Shown piece by piece: positions 16,736 through 25,629 of a stretch of 45,608 bases of DNA. Source of the stretch: CALOBA01 sp942491465. GTDB lineage: Bacteria > Pseudomonadota > Gammaproteobacteria > Chromatiales > Chromatiaceae. The notes beneath the pieces were generated by a model, which did no database searches, had not been told where the DNA came from, and saw only the letters and a list, made by a program, of their open reading frames with translations. Numbering within the stretch: the stretch's first letter is position 1; each line of letters opens with the position of its first letter. The position numbers were made by a program, and so were the translations under genes. The stretch covers positions 1-45,608 of the forward strand of contig CALOBA010000058.1 in assembly GCA_942491465.1 (NCBI GenBank), given 5' to 3'.

Positions 16736-17401
16736 TCAACGGCGGCCGAAGCCGTCGACGCTCAGGTCGAGCTTGGTCAAGTCCGGATAGTAGAAGACGT
16801 TGTCGCGCGCCTGGGCCACGCCCGCGCCCACATGCGTCAGCCCCTGACCACCGATCACGATGGGGATGGCCGGGAGCTCCTGGCGAATCCGGTCGATCAT
16901 CCGCTCCATCTCCGGCAGGTGAAAATAGACCGACAACGACAGCCCAATCAGGTCGACCGCCCGCGCCCGCGCCATCTGCACCAGATCCTCCAGCGGCGTA
17001 TTGGCACCAAGGTAGATCGCGTCCCAGCCGCGCATCTCGAACACGTCGCTGACCATCTTGGCACCGACCTGATGCAGCTCCTTCTCCACCGAGGCGATCA
17101 GCGCCGTCTTGCCGATGTGCTTGCCGGCGATGATGTCGCCGTAGCGCTCGTTCATGACGCCTTCGCTGATGGCGGTGGCCATGTGCTCGGCGGCGACGGA
17201 TATCAGATTGTGCTCCCAGAGCTCGCCGACGCGATACAGCGCCGGCTGAATGACCTGCTGGTACAGCTCGATGACGGAGCCACCGCTCTGCATAAAATCG
17301 CTCGCCACCCGAGACGCCGCCAAACGATCCCCGGCAAGGACGGCGGCGAGGTAGGGCTCGGCGACGGCAGGCAGGTCGGGCAACGGGGCCGGTACTGACA
17401 T
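16736..17401 (-). CDS. Cobalamin-binding sensor protein (CarH/AerR-like, no DNA-binding domain)
   Basis: A 221-aa protein with a four-helix B12-binding cap domain (about residues 10-90) and a Rossmann-type B12-binding domain. The cap carries W62-x9-E72-H73, the W-x9-EH signature known from the light-sensing adenosylcobalamin proteins related to CarH. The second domain has E-x-H-x2-G (E108, H110, G113; His is the expected lower axial Co ligand) and a later IGGQG for the nucleotide tail. CarH-type proteins normally have a MerR helix-turn-helix in front; here there is none, so the output must pass to a partner, most simply the histidine kinase in the same operon. A light or B12-status sensor is well supported by motifs, but its photochemistry is not shown. 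The ribosome site is weak. Confidence 0.85.
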   Translation of the reverse strand: MSVPAPLPDLPAVAEPYLAAVLAGDRLAASRVASDFMQSGGSVIELYQQVIQPALYRVGELWEHNLISVAAEHMATAISEGVMNERYGDIIAGKHIGKTALIASVEKELHQVGAKMVSDVFEMRGWDAIYLGANTPLEDLVQMARARAVDLIGLSLSVYFHLPEMERMIDRIRQELPAIPIVIGGQGLTHVGAGVAQARDNVFYYPDLTKLDLSVDGFGRR

Positions 17402-17445
17402 ACGCGTGGTGGAGATGCTTGCAGAAGCGCTTCGATAGTCAGGGG

Positions 17446-17451
17446 ATTATA
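17446..17451 (-). promoter_or_regulatory. Possible -10 box of the B12-sensor operon
   Basis: A perfect TATAAT lies on the minus strand about 45 bp upstream of the cobalamin-protein start. The -35 at 17-bp spacing is poor (GGGCTT), so an activator or another sigma factor may be involved. Confidence 0.4.
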
Positions 17452-17563
17452 GGGGATGGCGCCAGCAAAAGCCCGCGGGGGGCGGCACCGGGAAAGGGGT
17501 TTCGCCTAGTCCATCGCGTCGGCATGCTGTTGATGGCACATCGGAAAATGCCCAATACCGATC

Positions 17564-18829
17564 TCAGAAGGCCGCGGTGGCGCGCAGGCCAAAGATCCAG
17601 CCCTCGGGGTCGCGCTGGTCGGGGTCGAGCTGGGTGAGTTCATCGCTCATGTACTGTACGTCGGCGGTGAGCGCGAGGTAGTCGCCCAGGGCTGCACGGT
17701 AGTAGGCCTCGAAGACGTTGGTGCGCTTGACATCGGTGTTGCCGCCGTCGAGGTAGGCATAGCCGATGCCGATGTTGTCGCCGGGGCGGCGCCAGGCGTT
17801 GCCGGTGATGTTGAGGCCGCCGGAGTACAGGGCCCGGTAGTCGACGGCGGCCGCGGTGCTCTGCCAGGCGGTGCGCAGGAACAGCCCGAGACTGTCGCCG
17901 ATGGCCTGGTCGAAGGACAGGCCCCAGCCTAACCGGGCCTCGCGCTGGCCCTCGACCTCGACGCGTCGCCGGCCATCGAGCATGACCACCGACGCGTCCG
18001 CGGCGGTGGCCGGCAGGGTGCGGGTCGGCGACAGGAAGGCGCTGCTGGCGCCGACCAAGTCGATGCGGTAGTTGCCGGCACCGACGTCGAACTCGGGATG
18101 CCAGCCGAGCTGGGCGCCCCAAAAGTTGTAATTGTTGCCGTCGTCGTTTTCGTGGATGTTCATACCCAGGGCGTTGACCGAAAAGCGGCCGAAACGGCCC
18201 TCCAGCGCGACGCCGGCGTCGTAGGACGGCAGGCCGTAATTGCCGGCGTTGACGAAGGCCTCGTTCATGAACTGGGTATATTCGTCGTTGGCGTAGGCGT
18301 TGTCGTCGAGATAGTCCGTCGAGTCGAGAATGCCGAGGGTCGCGGCGATGCTGTTGCCCTCGCCGAGCGGGACGCTATGCCGGTACCAGGCGGCCAGCAG
18401 GTAGCTGCGCGAGCTGCCGTTGATGTCTTTGACGTCGTCTTCGAGGTCCGCGGCCCAGGGCGCGAGCCGAAACGGCGAGACCGCGTTCAGGCCGTTGCCG
18501 GCAGCCCAGCCGAGCTTGATGAACACCTGGTCGTTCGCGCTGGGGTGAAAGTCGATCTCCAGTTGCACCGGCAGGGCGCCGCGGCAGCCGTTGTCGAAAC
18601 TGTCCAGCGTGCTGCCGAAGGCCTGCGGGACGCTGCCGTCGATGGGCTGACCGAAATCCTCGGCGGGCAGCCGAGCCGAGACCGCTTCGCATTGGCCGGC
18701 ACCGGCGATGATGCCGTTGATCGATAGCGCGTCACTGACGTCATAGGCGCCTGCGGTGCCGGCGGCGCAGAGCAGCGCGATTGCAGACAAGGGGTTGAGG
18801 GGGTGGGAAGGTTGGGGATGAGCGGACAT
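17564..18829 (-). CDS. OprB-like carbohydrate-selective outer-membrane porin
   Basis: A 421-aa exported beta-barrel protein. The signal peptide is atypical but recognisable (PLSAIALLCAAGTAGAYD), the body is rich in alternating aromatic/hydrophobic strands, and the protein ends in Phe (FGLRATAAF), the usual outer-membrane assembly signal. OprB-family features include the early acidic, Asn-rich segments, RRPGDNIGIGYAYLDG and VFEAYYRAALGDYLALTADVQ-like strands near the C-terminus. OprB proteins pass sugars or small solutes; the substrate here is unknown. ATG 18829 follows GAGG. A Fur-like box lies about 160 bp upstream, which would make it iron-regulated. Confidence 0.85.
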   Translation of the reverse strand: MSAHPQPSHPLNPLSAIALLCAAGTAGAYDVSDALSINGIIAGAGQCEAVSARLPAEDFGQPIDGSVPQAFGSTLDSFDNGCRGALPVQLEIDFHPSANDQVFIKLGWAAGNGLNAVSPFRLAPWAADLEDDVKDINGSSRSYLLAAWYRHSVPLGEGNSIAATLGILDSTDYLDDNAYANDEYTQFMNEAFVNAGNYGLPSYDAGVALEGRFGRFSVNALGMNIHENDDGNNYNFWGAQLGWHPEFDVGAGNYRIDLVGASSAFLSPTRTLPATAADASVVMLDGRRRVEVEGQREARLGWGLSFDQAIGDSLGLFLRTAWQSTAAAVDYRALYSGGLNITGNAWRRPGDNIGIGYAYLDGGNTDVKRTNVFEAYYRAALGDYLALTADVQYMSDELTQLDPDQRDPEGWIFGLRATAAF

Positions 18830-18985
18830 CAAACGACCTCTTCGAGCGGGAACCGCGCAACGGCAATGGAACAACGAGCCTTATGGGGGCTTGCGGCTTA
18901 GGGCGACCCAGAACGCGAGCAGGTCTGGAGTCGGACTGCGGCATGCCTGGTTGGCAAAAACCCTCATTCGCGAACAGTATACACT

Positions 18986-19002
18986 AATGCGAATGGTTCT
19001 CA
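18986..19002 (-). promoter_or_regulatory. Fur-like box upstream of the porin
   Basis: Minus strand TGAGAACCATTCGCATT matches 10 of 14 positions of the TGATAAT-n-ATTATCA Fur consensus and lies in a locally AT-rich patch (GTATAC at 18977-18982) upstream of the porin. Confidence 0.45.
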
Positions 19003-19027
19003 GTAGCTTTCGTGCCGCGGGGGGGGG

Positions 19028-19182
19028 CTAGTGCTTTGCCGCGAAAATTCCGAGACCGCCCGCAGCTGTGGGAGCGATTTGCAATCGCGACCGCCGCGAC
19101 GCGGAAGTCGCGACTGCAAGTCGCTCCCACAGCGCCAATTGGGCATGCCGGCGGTCTTGGGACTTCCGCAGCGGTGCACTAG
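19028..19182 (+). repeat. 155-bp CTAG-ended palindromic (MITE-like) element, copy 1
   Basis: It starts CTAGTGCTTTGCCGCG and ends CGCAGCGGTGCACTAG; the outer 33 bp of each end are inverted repeats matching at 25 of 33 positions. The centre is a REP-like hairpin with ~27-bp arms (starting GCTGTGGGAGCGATTTGC). The same element lies inverted at 37641-37795 with 2 differences in 155 bp. CTAG at both ends may be the target-site duplication. No coding capacity. Confidence 0.9.
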
Positions 19183-19223
19183 GGCCGGAGTGGCCGAGGT
19201 GGTCGAAGCAGCCACCGCCCGCT

Positions 19224-19356
19224 GAGCCGCCGCTGCACCGGGCGGTCTTCAGAGCGCTAGGCTCGATACCGACCGCGGGTCATCCGTCGTCGGCGTGGGC
19301 CTGCCGGGCGCGGGCCGAGGTGCAGGACGGCGCCGAGCCGCCGCTGCACCAGTCGG
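19224..19356. repeat. Partial duplication of the argH 3' end
   Basis: 19278-19314 repeats 19355-19391 (last codons and stop of argH) with 3 mismatches in 37 bp, and 19224-19239 repeats 19335-19350 exactly (16 bp). It reads as local duplication followed by rearrangement downstream of argH. Confidence 0.75.
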
Positions 19357-20769
19357 TCATCCGTTGTCGGCGTGGGACTGGCGGGCGCGGGCGATGGCGG
19401 CTCGGACCTGATTGGGTGCGGTGCCGCCGATGTGGTCGCGGGCGGCGACCGAGCCCTCCAGCGTCAGCACGTCGAAGACGTCCTCGCCGATGGCCGGCGA
19501 GAAGCCGCGCAGCTCGTCCAGCGTCAGCTCGGCGAGGTCGCGGTCTTCGCGCACGCCGAGCGCGACGGCCTTGCCGACGATCTCGTGGGCGTCGCGGAAG
19601 GGGATGCCCCGGCGCACCAGGTAGTCGGCCAGATCGGTGGCGGTGGCGAAGCCCTGCAGGGCGGCGGCCCGCATGCGCTCGCGGTTGCAGGTGACGGCGC
19701 CCATCATGTCGGCAAAGACCTTGAGCGAGCCGCGCAGGTTGTCGACGGTGTCGAACAGCGGCTCCTTGTCCTCCTGGTTGTCCTTGTTGTAGGCCAGGGG
19801 CTGGCCCTTCATCAGCGTCAGCAGGGCCATGAGGTGACCGAAGATGCGGCCGGTCTTGCCGCGGATGAGCTCGGGGACGTCGGGGTTCTTCTTCTGCGGC
19901 ATGATCGAGGAGCCGGTGCAGAAGGCGTCGGACAGCTCGATGAAGCCGAACTGCGCCGAGGACCAGATGATCAGCTCCTCCGAGCAGCGCGAGAGGTGCA
20001 TCATCAGGATGGAGGCGGCGGCGGCCAACTCGATGGCGAAGTCGCGGTCGGAGACCGCGTCCAGCGAGTTCTCCACCGGGCCGTCGAAGCCGAGCAGCTC
20101 GGCGGTGTAGGCGCGGTCGATGGGGAAGCTGGTGCCGGCGAGCGCCGCGGCGCCGAGCGGCATGCGGTTCATGCGTCGGCGGCAGTCGAGGAGGCGACCG
20201 GCGTCACGGTCGAGCATCGCATACCAAGCCATCATATGATGGCCGAAGGTGATCGGCTGGGCGACCTGCAGGTGGGTGAAGCCGGGCAGGATGGTCTCGG
20301 CCTCGCGCTCGGCCAGATCGAGCAGGGCGCGCTGCAGGCGGCGTAGCTCGGCGGTGATGCCGTCGATCTCGTCGCGCAGCCAGAGCCGGATATCGGTGGC
20401 GACCTGGTCGTTGCGCGAGCGTCCGGTATGCAGGCGCTTGCCGGGGTCGCCGATGGCGGCGGTCAGCGCCGCCTCGATATTCATATGGACGTCTTCCAGC
20501 GGCACGGACCAGTCGAAGGTGCCGGCGGCGATGTGCTCGCGGATCTGCTCCAGCCCGGCGACAATGGCGTCGCACTCGTTGTCGCTGAGGATGCCTTGGC
20601 GGGCGAGCATCCGCGCATGGGCGACGGAGCCTTGGATATCCTGTCGGTAGAGACGCCGATCGAAGCCCACCGATGCGGTGAATGCCTCGACGAAGGCGTT
20701 GGTGGGCTGGTCGAAGCGACCGGCCCAGGGCTTGGCGGAGGAGGTGTCTGGATTCATCGGCGGCGTCAT
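19357..20769 (-). CDS. argH: Argininosuccinate lyase
   Basis: A 470-aa cytoplasmic enzyme that cleaves argininosuccinate to arginine and fumarate, the last step of arginine synthesis. It has the fumarase/lyase superfamily signature GSSIMPQKKNPD with the catalytic Ser loop, TGRSRNDQVATD for substrate binding, and the N-terminal WAGRFDQPT. Length is normal for the family (about 460). ATG 20769 is preceded by AGGT; a second ATG at 20757 is possible. It is divergent from algZ, as in several gammaproteobacteria. Confidence 0.97.
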   Translation of the reverse strand: MTPPMNPDTSSAKPWAGRFDQPTNAFVEAFTASVGFDRRLYRQDIQGSVAHARMLARQGILSDNECDAIVAGLEQIREHIAAGTFDWSVPLEDVHMNIEAALTAAIGDPGKRLHTGRSRNDQVATDIRLWLRDEIDGITAELRRLQRALLDLAEREAETILPGFTHLQVAQPITFGHHMMAWYAMLDRDAGRLLDCRRRMNRMPLGAAALAGTSFPIDRAYTAELLGFDGPVENSLDAVSDRDFAIELAAAASILMMHLSRCSEELIIWSSAQFGFIELSDAFCTGSSIMPQKKNPDVPELIRGKTGRIFGHLMALLTLMKGQPLAYNKDNQEDKEPLFDTVDNLRGSLKVFADMMGAVTCNRERMRAAALQGFATATDLADYLVRRGIPFRDAHEIVGKAVALGVREDRDLAELTLDELRGFSPAIGEDVFDVLTLEGSVAARDHIGGTAPNQVRAAIARARQSHADNG

Positions 20770-20882
20770 CGGTACCTGGGAGCGAGGGTGTCATGATACG
20801 CGTCCGGGCATATCCGGGTGAGCCCGGGCGGGACGGTGAGCAAATTCTACTCTGTGTTGAAGCGAGGGGCTGTTTTCGCCTG

Positions 20883-21971
20883 ATGTTGACAAGCAATCCG
20901 AACTGCGAACCGTCCGCGGACGGCAAGCGACAATGCCTGCTGCCGGACTTTTGCTCCATCGCCGTGGTGCTCGGCGCGGTCTCCTACGGCGAGCTGTTGG
21001 CGATCCTGCTGACGCTGGCGTCACCGGCGCCGTTGACGACGTTCTGGGCGCGGCTCGGACCGCTGTCGCTGCTGGTGCTCGGGATCGGTCTGGTGGGCTC
21101 GTCGGTCTTGTGTCTGTCGCGCCCCTTGCTGGCGCGCGTCGATGCCCGTCTCGGGGCGCTGTTCGGCTGGATCATCATCGTCGGTACGGCCTCGGGTCTT
21201 ACCTTTTCCGCGGTCCGGCTGCTACCCTGGGAGGTGACGGGCGAGCTGTTTCCCGACGACGGCACCAAGGGGCTGCTGATTCGCGCGTTGCTGATCTCGG
21301 CCATCGTCGGTGCGCTGATGCTGCGGTACCTGTATATGCATGACCAGTGGCGCAACCAGGTCGAGGCCGTCGCCAACGCGCGTTTCCAGACCCTGCAGGC
21401 GCGGATCCGCCCGCACTTTCTGTTCAACAGCATGAATACCATCGCGAGCCTGACCCAGACCGATCCGCGCTTGGCCGAGGAGGTGGTGGAGGACTTGGCG
21501 GATCTGTTTCGCGCCTCGCTGGCCACCGACGACAGTGTCTCCACCCTCGCCGACGAACTCGACCTGATGCGGCGCTATCTCAACATCGAGCGCCAGCGCC
21601 TCGGTGAGCGGCTGCGCGTGCACTGGGACCTGGACAACGATATGCCCGACGCGGCCCCGGTGCCGCCGCTGATCCTGCAGCCGTTGGCCGAGAACGCCGT
21701 CTATCACGGTGTGCAGCCGACGACGCGTCCGGGCTACATCCGTATCGTGGTGCGCTACCGGCGCGGTTATGTCAATCTGAGCCTGCGCAACTCGTTGCCG
21801 GATGACTACGACTTGGCGGGGCGCTCGCGCCGCGGCAACCGGATCGCGCTGGAGAACGTACGCCAGCGCATGGACGCCATGTTCTCGGGCATGGCCCAAG
21901 TCACGCAGTCGCGGGTGGAGGGCGACTACGTGGTCCGACTGGTATTTCCCTATCCCTGGAGGAAGGCATGA
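20883..21971 (+). CDS. algZ: LytS/AlgZ-type sensor histidine kinase
   Basis: A 362-aa inner-membrane kinase. It has four predicted membrane segments (about residues 20-150), then the His_kinase motif RIRPHFLFNSMNTIASL with the phospho-accepting His and a HATPase with LQPLAENAVYHGV. It should act on the LytTR regulator encoded next, which it overlaps by 4 nt (ATGA). In Pseudomonas, AlgZ/FimS with AlgR controls alginate and type IV pilus genes; the target here is not known. ATG 20883 gives the usual N-terminus (LPDFCSI...); starts further upstream crowd the argH promoter. Confidence 0.9.
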   Translation: MLTSNPNCEPSADGKRQCLLPDFCSIAVVLGAVSYGELLAILLTLASPAPLTTFWARLGPLSLLVLGIGLVGSSVLCLSRPLLARVDARLGALFGWIIIVGTASGLTFSAVRLLPWEVTGELFPDDGTKGLLIRALLISAIVGALMLRYLYMHDQWRNQVEAVANARFQTLQARIRPHFLFNSMNTIASLTQTDPRLAEEVVEDLADLFRASLATDDSVSTLADELDLMRRYLNIERQRLGERLRVHWDLDNDMPDAAPVPPLILQPLAENAVYHGVQPTTRPGYIRIVVRYRRGYVNLSLRNSLPDDYDLAGRSRRGNRIALENVRQRMDAMFSGMAQVTQSRVEGDYVVRLVFPYPWRKA

Positions 21972-22711
21972 GAATCCTGATCGTGGACGACGAGGCCCCG
22001 GCCCGGGCACGATTGCACCGATTGATCGATGAGATCGACGGCGACTACGAGGTGGTCGGCGAGGCGGCCGATGGCGAGACCGCGGTGAGCGCCTGCATCG
22101 ACGACGATGCGGACGTGGTCATGCTCGACGTACAGATGCCTGGCGCAAGCGGGCTCGAGGTCGCCGAGCGCCTGGCCGAGCTGGAGCCGCCGCCGGCGGT
22201 GATTCTGGTCACCGCCTATCCCGAGTACGCCCTCGACGCCTTCGAGCGCAAGGTGGCCGACTATCTGGTCAAGCCCGTGCGCCGGGAGCGCCTGACGGCG
22301 GCCCTGCAACGGGTCCAGGTCGCGACCCGGCCCCAGCGCGAGGCCGCATCGGCCGCGCCGGTGCCGGCGGATGCAAACCGACGCCGGCATCTGAGTGCGC
22401 ACTACCGCGGCGGGGTGCAGACGGTGCCCATGGAGGACATCATCTACCTGCTCGCAGAGCAAAAGTACGTGACCGTTCGTCACACTTCGGGCACGATGCT
22501 CGTCGACGAGTCGCTGAAGGCCCTGGAGCAAGAGTTCCCGGACCTGTTCACCCGCATCCATCGTAATGCGCTGGTGGCCACCGAGCGCCTGGTCGGCCTG
22601 GAGAAGGGCACCGAAGGCAGCAGCCTCGCCGTGCTCGGCGGTTGTGACGAGCGCCTCGCGGTCAGCCGTCGGCACTTGCCGGATGTGCGCCGCTTCCTGC
22701 GCCACGGCTGA
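21968..22711 (+). CDS. algR: LytTR-type response regulator
   Basis: A 247-aa regulator with a receiver domain (Asp54 in VVMLDVQMPG; YLVKPV) and a C-terminal LytTR DNA-binding domain (EDIIYLLAEQKYVTVRHTSG; FTRIHRNALV). Next to algZ and upstream of hemC, this is the conserved gammaproteobacterial algR position. AlgR-family regulators bind direct or repeat sites upstream of virulence and pilus genes; no such site was identified here. Confidence 0.93.
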   Translation: MRILIVDDEAPARARLHRLIDEIDGDYEVVGEAADGETAVSACIDDDADVVMLDVQMPGASGLEVAERLAELEPPPAVILVTAYPEYALDAFERKVADYLVKPVRRERLTAALQRVQVATRPQREAASAAPVPADANRRRHLSAHYRGGVQTVPMEDIIYLLAEQKYVTVRHTSGTMLVDESLKALEQEFPDLFTRIHRNALVATERLVGLEKGTEGSSLAVLGGCDERLAVSRRHLPDVRRFLRHG

Positions 22712-22817
22712 TCTGCACGGCCCGCTCCGACGGGCTGAGCGCGCGGCGTTGTCCGCAGCCCGCCGAGCACCGCGCCCTTACAACCTGAACACACCATCCT
22801 CTGCTGGAATTTCCTAG

Positions 22818-23747
22818 ATGACCGAGACTATCCGTATCGCCACCCGCAAGTCCCCGCTGGCCATGTGGCAGGCCGAGCACGTCGCCGACGTCCTCGGTCG
22901 GCTGCATCCGGGCCTTGTCGTCGAGATCGTCGGCATGACCACCCGCGGCGACAAGATCCTCGACGCGCCGCTGGCGAAGGTCGGCGGCAAGGGACTGTTC
23001 GTCAAAGAGCTGGAGACCGGGATGCTGAACGGTGATGCGGACATCGCGGTGCATTCCATGAAGGACGTCCCGGTGGAATTCCCCGACGGGCTTCACCTGG
23101 CCGTGATCATGGACCGGGAGGACCCGCGCGACGCCTTCGTCTCCAATCGCTACGACAACATCGACGCGTTGCCCAAGGGCGCCTGCGTCGGCACCTCCAG
23201 CCTGCGCCGTCAGTGCCAGCTGGTCAGCCGCCGCCCGGACCTGCGCATCGAGCCCCTGCGCGGCAATGTCAACACCCGCCTCGCCAAGCTCGATGCCGGC
23301 GACTACGACGCCATCATCCTCGCCGCCGCCGGGCTGCTGCGCCTGGGCATGGCCGATCGGGTGCGCGGGCGTATCAGCATCGAGGACAGCCTGCCCGCCA
23401 TCGGCCAGGGGGCCATCGGCATCGAATGCCGCAGCGATGATCCGCGGGTGAATGCCCTCATCGCCCCGCTGCACCATCTGCCCACCGCCCAGCGTGTGCT
23501 GGCGGAGCGGGCCATGAACGCGCGGCTGAACGGCGGCTGCCAGGTGCCCATCGCCGGCCATGCCGTGCATCAGGACGACGGCCAGCTGCAGCTCTGGGGC
23601 CTGGTGGGCTCGCCGGACGGCAGCGAGGTGATGCGCGCCGAGCGTCGCGGTGCGGTCGCGGATGCCGAGTCGATCGGGCAGGCCGTCGCCGACGACCTGC
23701 TCGCCCAAGGTGCCGGTCGCATCCTGGAGGCCCTGCGCGAGCAATGA
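22818..23747 (+). CDS. hemC: Hydroxymethylbilane synthase (porphobilinogen deaminase)
   Basis: A 309-aa enzyme that joins four porphobilinogens into hydroxymethylbilane on a dipyrromethane cofactor. The cofactor cysteine is at about residue 241 (LNGGCQVPIAGH), and the substrate-binding motifs RKSPLAMWQAE, GKGLFVKELE, HSMKDVP and GTSSLRRQ are intact. It is followed by hemD with a 4-nt overlap. In a phototroph it feeds heme, bacteriochlorophyll and cobalamin synthesis, including the B12 needed by the sensor at 16736. Confidence 0.98.
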   Translation: MTETIRIATRKSPLAMWQAEHVADVLGRLHPGLVVEIVGMTTRGDKILDAPLAKVGGKGLFVKELETGMLNGDADIAVHSMKDVPVEFPDGLHLAVIMDREDPRDAFVSNRYDNIDALPKGACVGTSSLRRQCQLVSRRPDLRIEPLRGNVNTRLAKLDAGDYDAIILAAAGLLRLGMADRVRGRISIEDSLPAIGQGAIGIECRSDDPRVNALIAPLHHLPTAQRVLAERAMNARLNGGCQVPIAGHAVHQDDGQLQLWGLVGSPDGSEVMRAERRGAVADAESIGQAVADDLLAQGAGRILEALREQ

Positions 23748-24523
23748 CCACGCCTTGCGACCTGGGTGGCCAGGGGGTGCTGGTCACGCGTCCCGGCACG
23801 CAGGCGTCCGAGCTGAGTGCGCTGATTCAATCCGCCGGCGGCCGGCCGATCCTGTTTCCCACCCTGGAGATCCTGCCGCCGGTCGATCCAGACCTGCCGC
23901 GCAGCCTGCTGACGCAGCACTGGGACATCGTCATCTTCATCAGCCGCAACGCCGTCACCGGCGCGCGCGACCTGTTGCCGGACCTGCACGGTCTGAGCGG
24001 TGCGCAGGTCGCGGCCGTCGGCAAGGCCACGGCGACGGTGCTCGCCGAGATCGGCCATGCCCCAGACCTGATCCCCACCGAGCACTACGACAGCGAGTCG
24101 CTGCTCGCGCTGCCCGAGCTTTCGCAGGTCGGCGGCAAGCGGGTGCTGATCGTGCGCGGTGTCGGCGGTCGGGCGCATCTCGGCGACACGCTGAGCACGC
24201 GCGGCGCCGCCGTCGCCTATGCCGAGGTCTATCGCCGCGCCCGCCCGCAGGTGGATGCGACGCTGCTGCTGGCGGACTGGCATCAGTCCCTGGGCTTCAT
24301 CACCGCAACCAGCGACGAGGTCTTGAACAACCTGCTCGGCATGATCCCCGAGGCCGAGTGGCCCTGGCTGAAGACGCTGCCGCTGGTGGTCTTCAGCGAC
24401 CGCGGCGCCGGCAGCGCCATGGAGCTCGGCTTTCGCGTCGTTGCCGTGGCCAAGGCGGCCAGCGACGAGGCCATGGTCGAGGCCTTGTGCCGGCTGCATC
24501 TGAATCGTCCCGCCAAGCGGTGA
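23744..24523 (+). CDS. hemD: Uroporphyrinogen-III synthase
   Basis: A 259-aa enzyme that cyclises hydroxymethylbilane with inversion of ring D. It has the typical weakly conserved bilobed sequence: start GVLVTRPGTQASELSALI, hinge region FISRNAV...GKATATVLAE, and the second lobe with VLIVRGVGGR and FITATSDEVLNNLL. The start codon overlaps the hemC stop (ATGA), so the two are coupled. Confidence 0.95.
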   Translation: MTTPCDLGGQGVLVTRPGTQASELSALIQSAGGRPILFPTLEILPPVDPDLPRSLLTQHWDIVIFISRNAVTGARDLLPDLHGLSGAQVAAVGKATATVLAEIGHAPDLIPTEHYDSESLLALPELSQVGGKRVLIVRGVGGRAHLGDTLSTRGAAVAYAEVYRRARPQVDATLLLADWHQSLGFITATSDEVLNNLLGMIPEAEWPWLKTLPLVVFSDRGAGSAMELGFRVVAVAKAASDEAMVEALCRLHLNRPAKR

Positions 24524-24545
24524 TACGCCCGCAGCGGCAGCGCCG

Positions 24546-25547
24546 ATGACCGACGCGACGCTGCGATCGGCCGGCGGATCGCGGCGCCGCCGGCTGACCT
24601 TGGTCATCGGGCTCGTGCTGCTGATCGGCCTCGGCGGTGTGGTCATCGCCCGCGAGCACTGGATGGGCCTGCGCCAGGGGCTGCACGAGATGCGCCTCGC
24701 CCTGGCCGAGGCCCGCGGCGAGCAGCAGCGCATGCGGCTGCGGGTCGCGGCGGCCGAGGCAAGACTCCAGCAGCAGCTCCACCTGCTTGGTCTGGAGCGA
24801 CGGGGGCCTGTCCCCGCAGGCCCGCCTGCCGCATCGCTCCCATCACCGGCCGAGCCCCGGCCGACGGCACCCGAGGTCTCTCCGGCGCGCCCCGATCCGG
24901 TCCGGCTCGCCGCGCAGCTCGCGGCGATCGCCGACAGGCTCGCGGCCGGCGGCCGGGCCGGGGATGCGGCGGCGACCCTGCGGCGGCTCGGCATGGAGCT
25001 GCGCGCCGCGCGCTACGCACCCGTAGCCGATGAGCTGGATGCCCTGGCGGCGGCGCTGGACGCGTCGACCCGGATCGATTGGTCGGTGGTGGCGGCACGC
25101 CTGGATGCGCTGCTGCACGCGGCGAATCACCTGCCGCCACCGCGGGTCGCCGCGCACCGTGAGGACGCCGGGCCGATGCCGAGCCGAGGCGCCCCGCCCG
25201 CGTCGAGCCACGTCGGCTCAACTGCGCGACGCCGGCCCGGCGACCAGGCCGGCGGCTTCCGACGCGCCATGCGCGCCCAGCTGGAGGTGGCCGCGGCGGC
25301 GCTGCGTCTGCGCGATCTGGCCCTGCTGCGGCTCAGCGGGGCCGGGGCCGAGCGGCTGCTGCGGGCGCACTACCCGGACGGCGGCGAGGCGCTGCTGTTT
25401 GCCCAGCGCCTGCGCGAGCTGCGCCAAGCGGTAAAGGCCATGGACCGCGCGGCAGTGACCGCGCGTATCGATGCGCTGGCACGGGTGCTGGCCGAGCCCC
25501 CTGCCGATCGCACGCCAAGCAAGGTCGTCTCCATGCCGGAACGCTAA
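24546..25547 (+). CDS. hemX: HemX-family membrane protein
   Basis: A 333-aa single-pass inner-membrane protein: membrane segment about residues 18-38 (LTLVIGLVLLIGLGGVVIA), then a periplasmic coiled coil (LALAEARGEQQRMRLRVAAAE...) and a long Ala/Arg-rich helical domain. The HemX family (once annotated as uroporphyrinogen methyltransferase) follows hemD in many gammaproteobacteria; its function is unsettled. The usual next gene, hemY, is absent: sodB follows instead. Confidence 0.8.
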   Translation: MTDATLRSAGGSRRRRLTLVIGLVLLIGLGGVVIAREHWMGLRQGLHEMRLALAEARGEQQRMRLRVAAAEARLQQQLHLLGLERRGPVPAGPPAASLPSPAEPRPTAPEVSPARPDPVRLAAQLAAIADRLAAGGRAGDAAATLRRLGMELRAARYAPVADELDALAAALDASTRIDWSVVAARLDALLHAANHLPPPRVAAHREDAGPMPSRGAPPASSHVGSTARRRPGDQAGGFRRAMRAQLEVAAAALRLRDLALLRLSGAGAERLLRAHYPDGGEALLFAQRLRELRQAVKAMDRAAVTARIDALARVLAEPPADRTPSKVVSMPER

Positions 25548-25629
25548 CCGGTTCTTGAGTTCCCACCCACAAAGCCTAACTTCGGGGGCACAACAGTTAA
25601 TTCGCCCGAGCACAACGAGGAGACAGACC

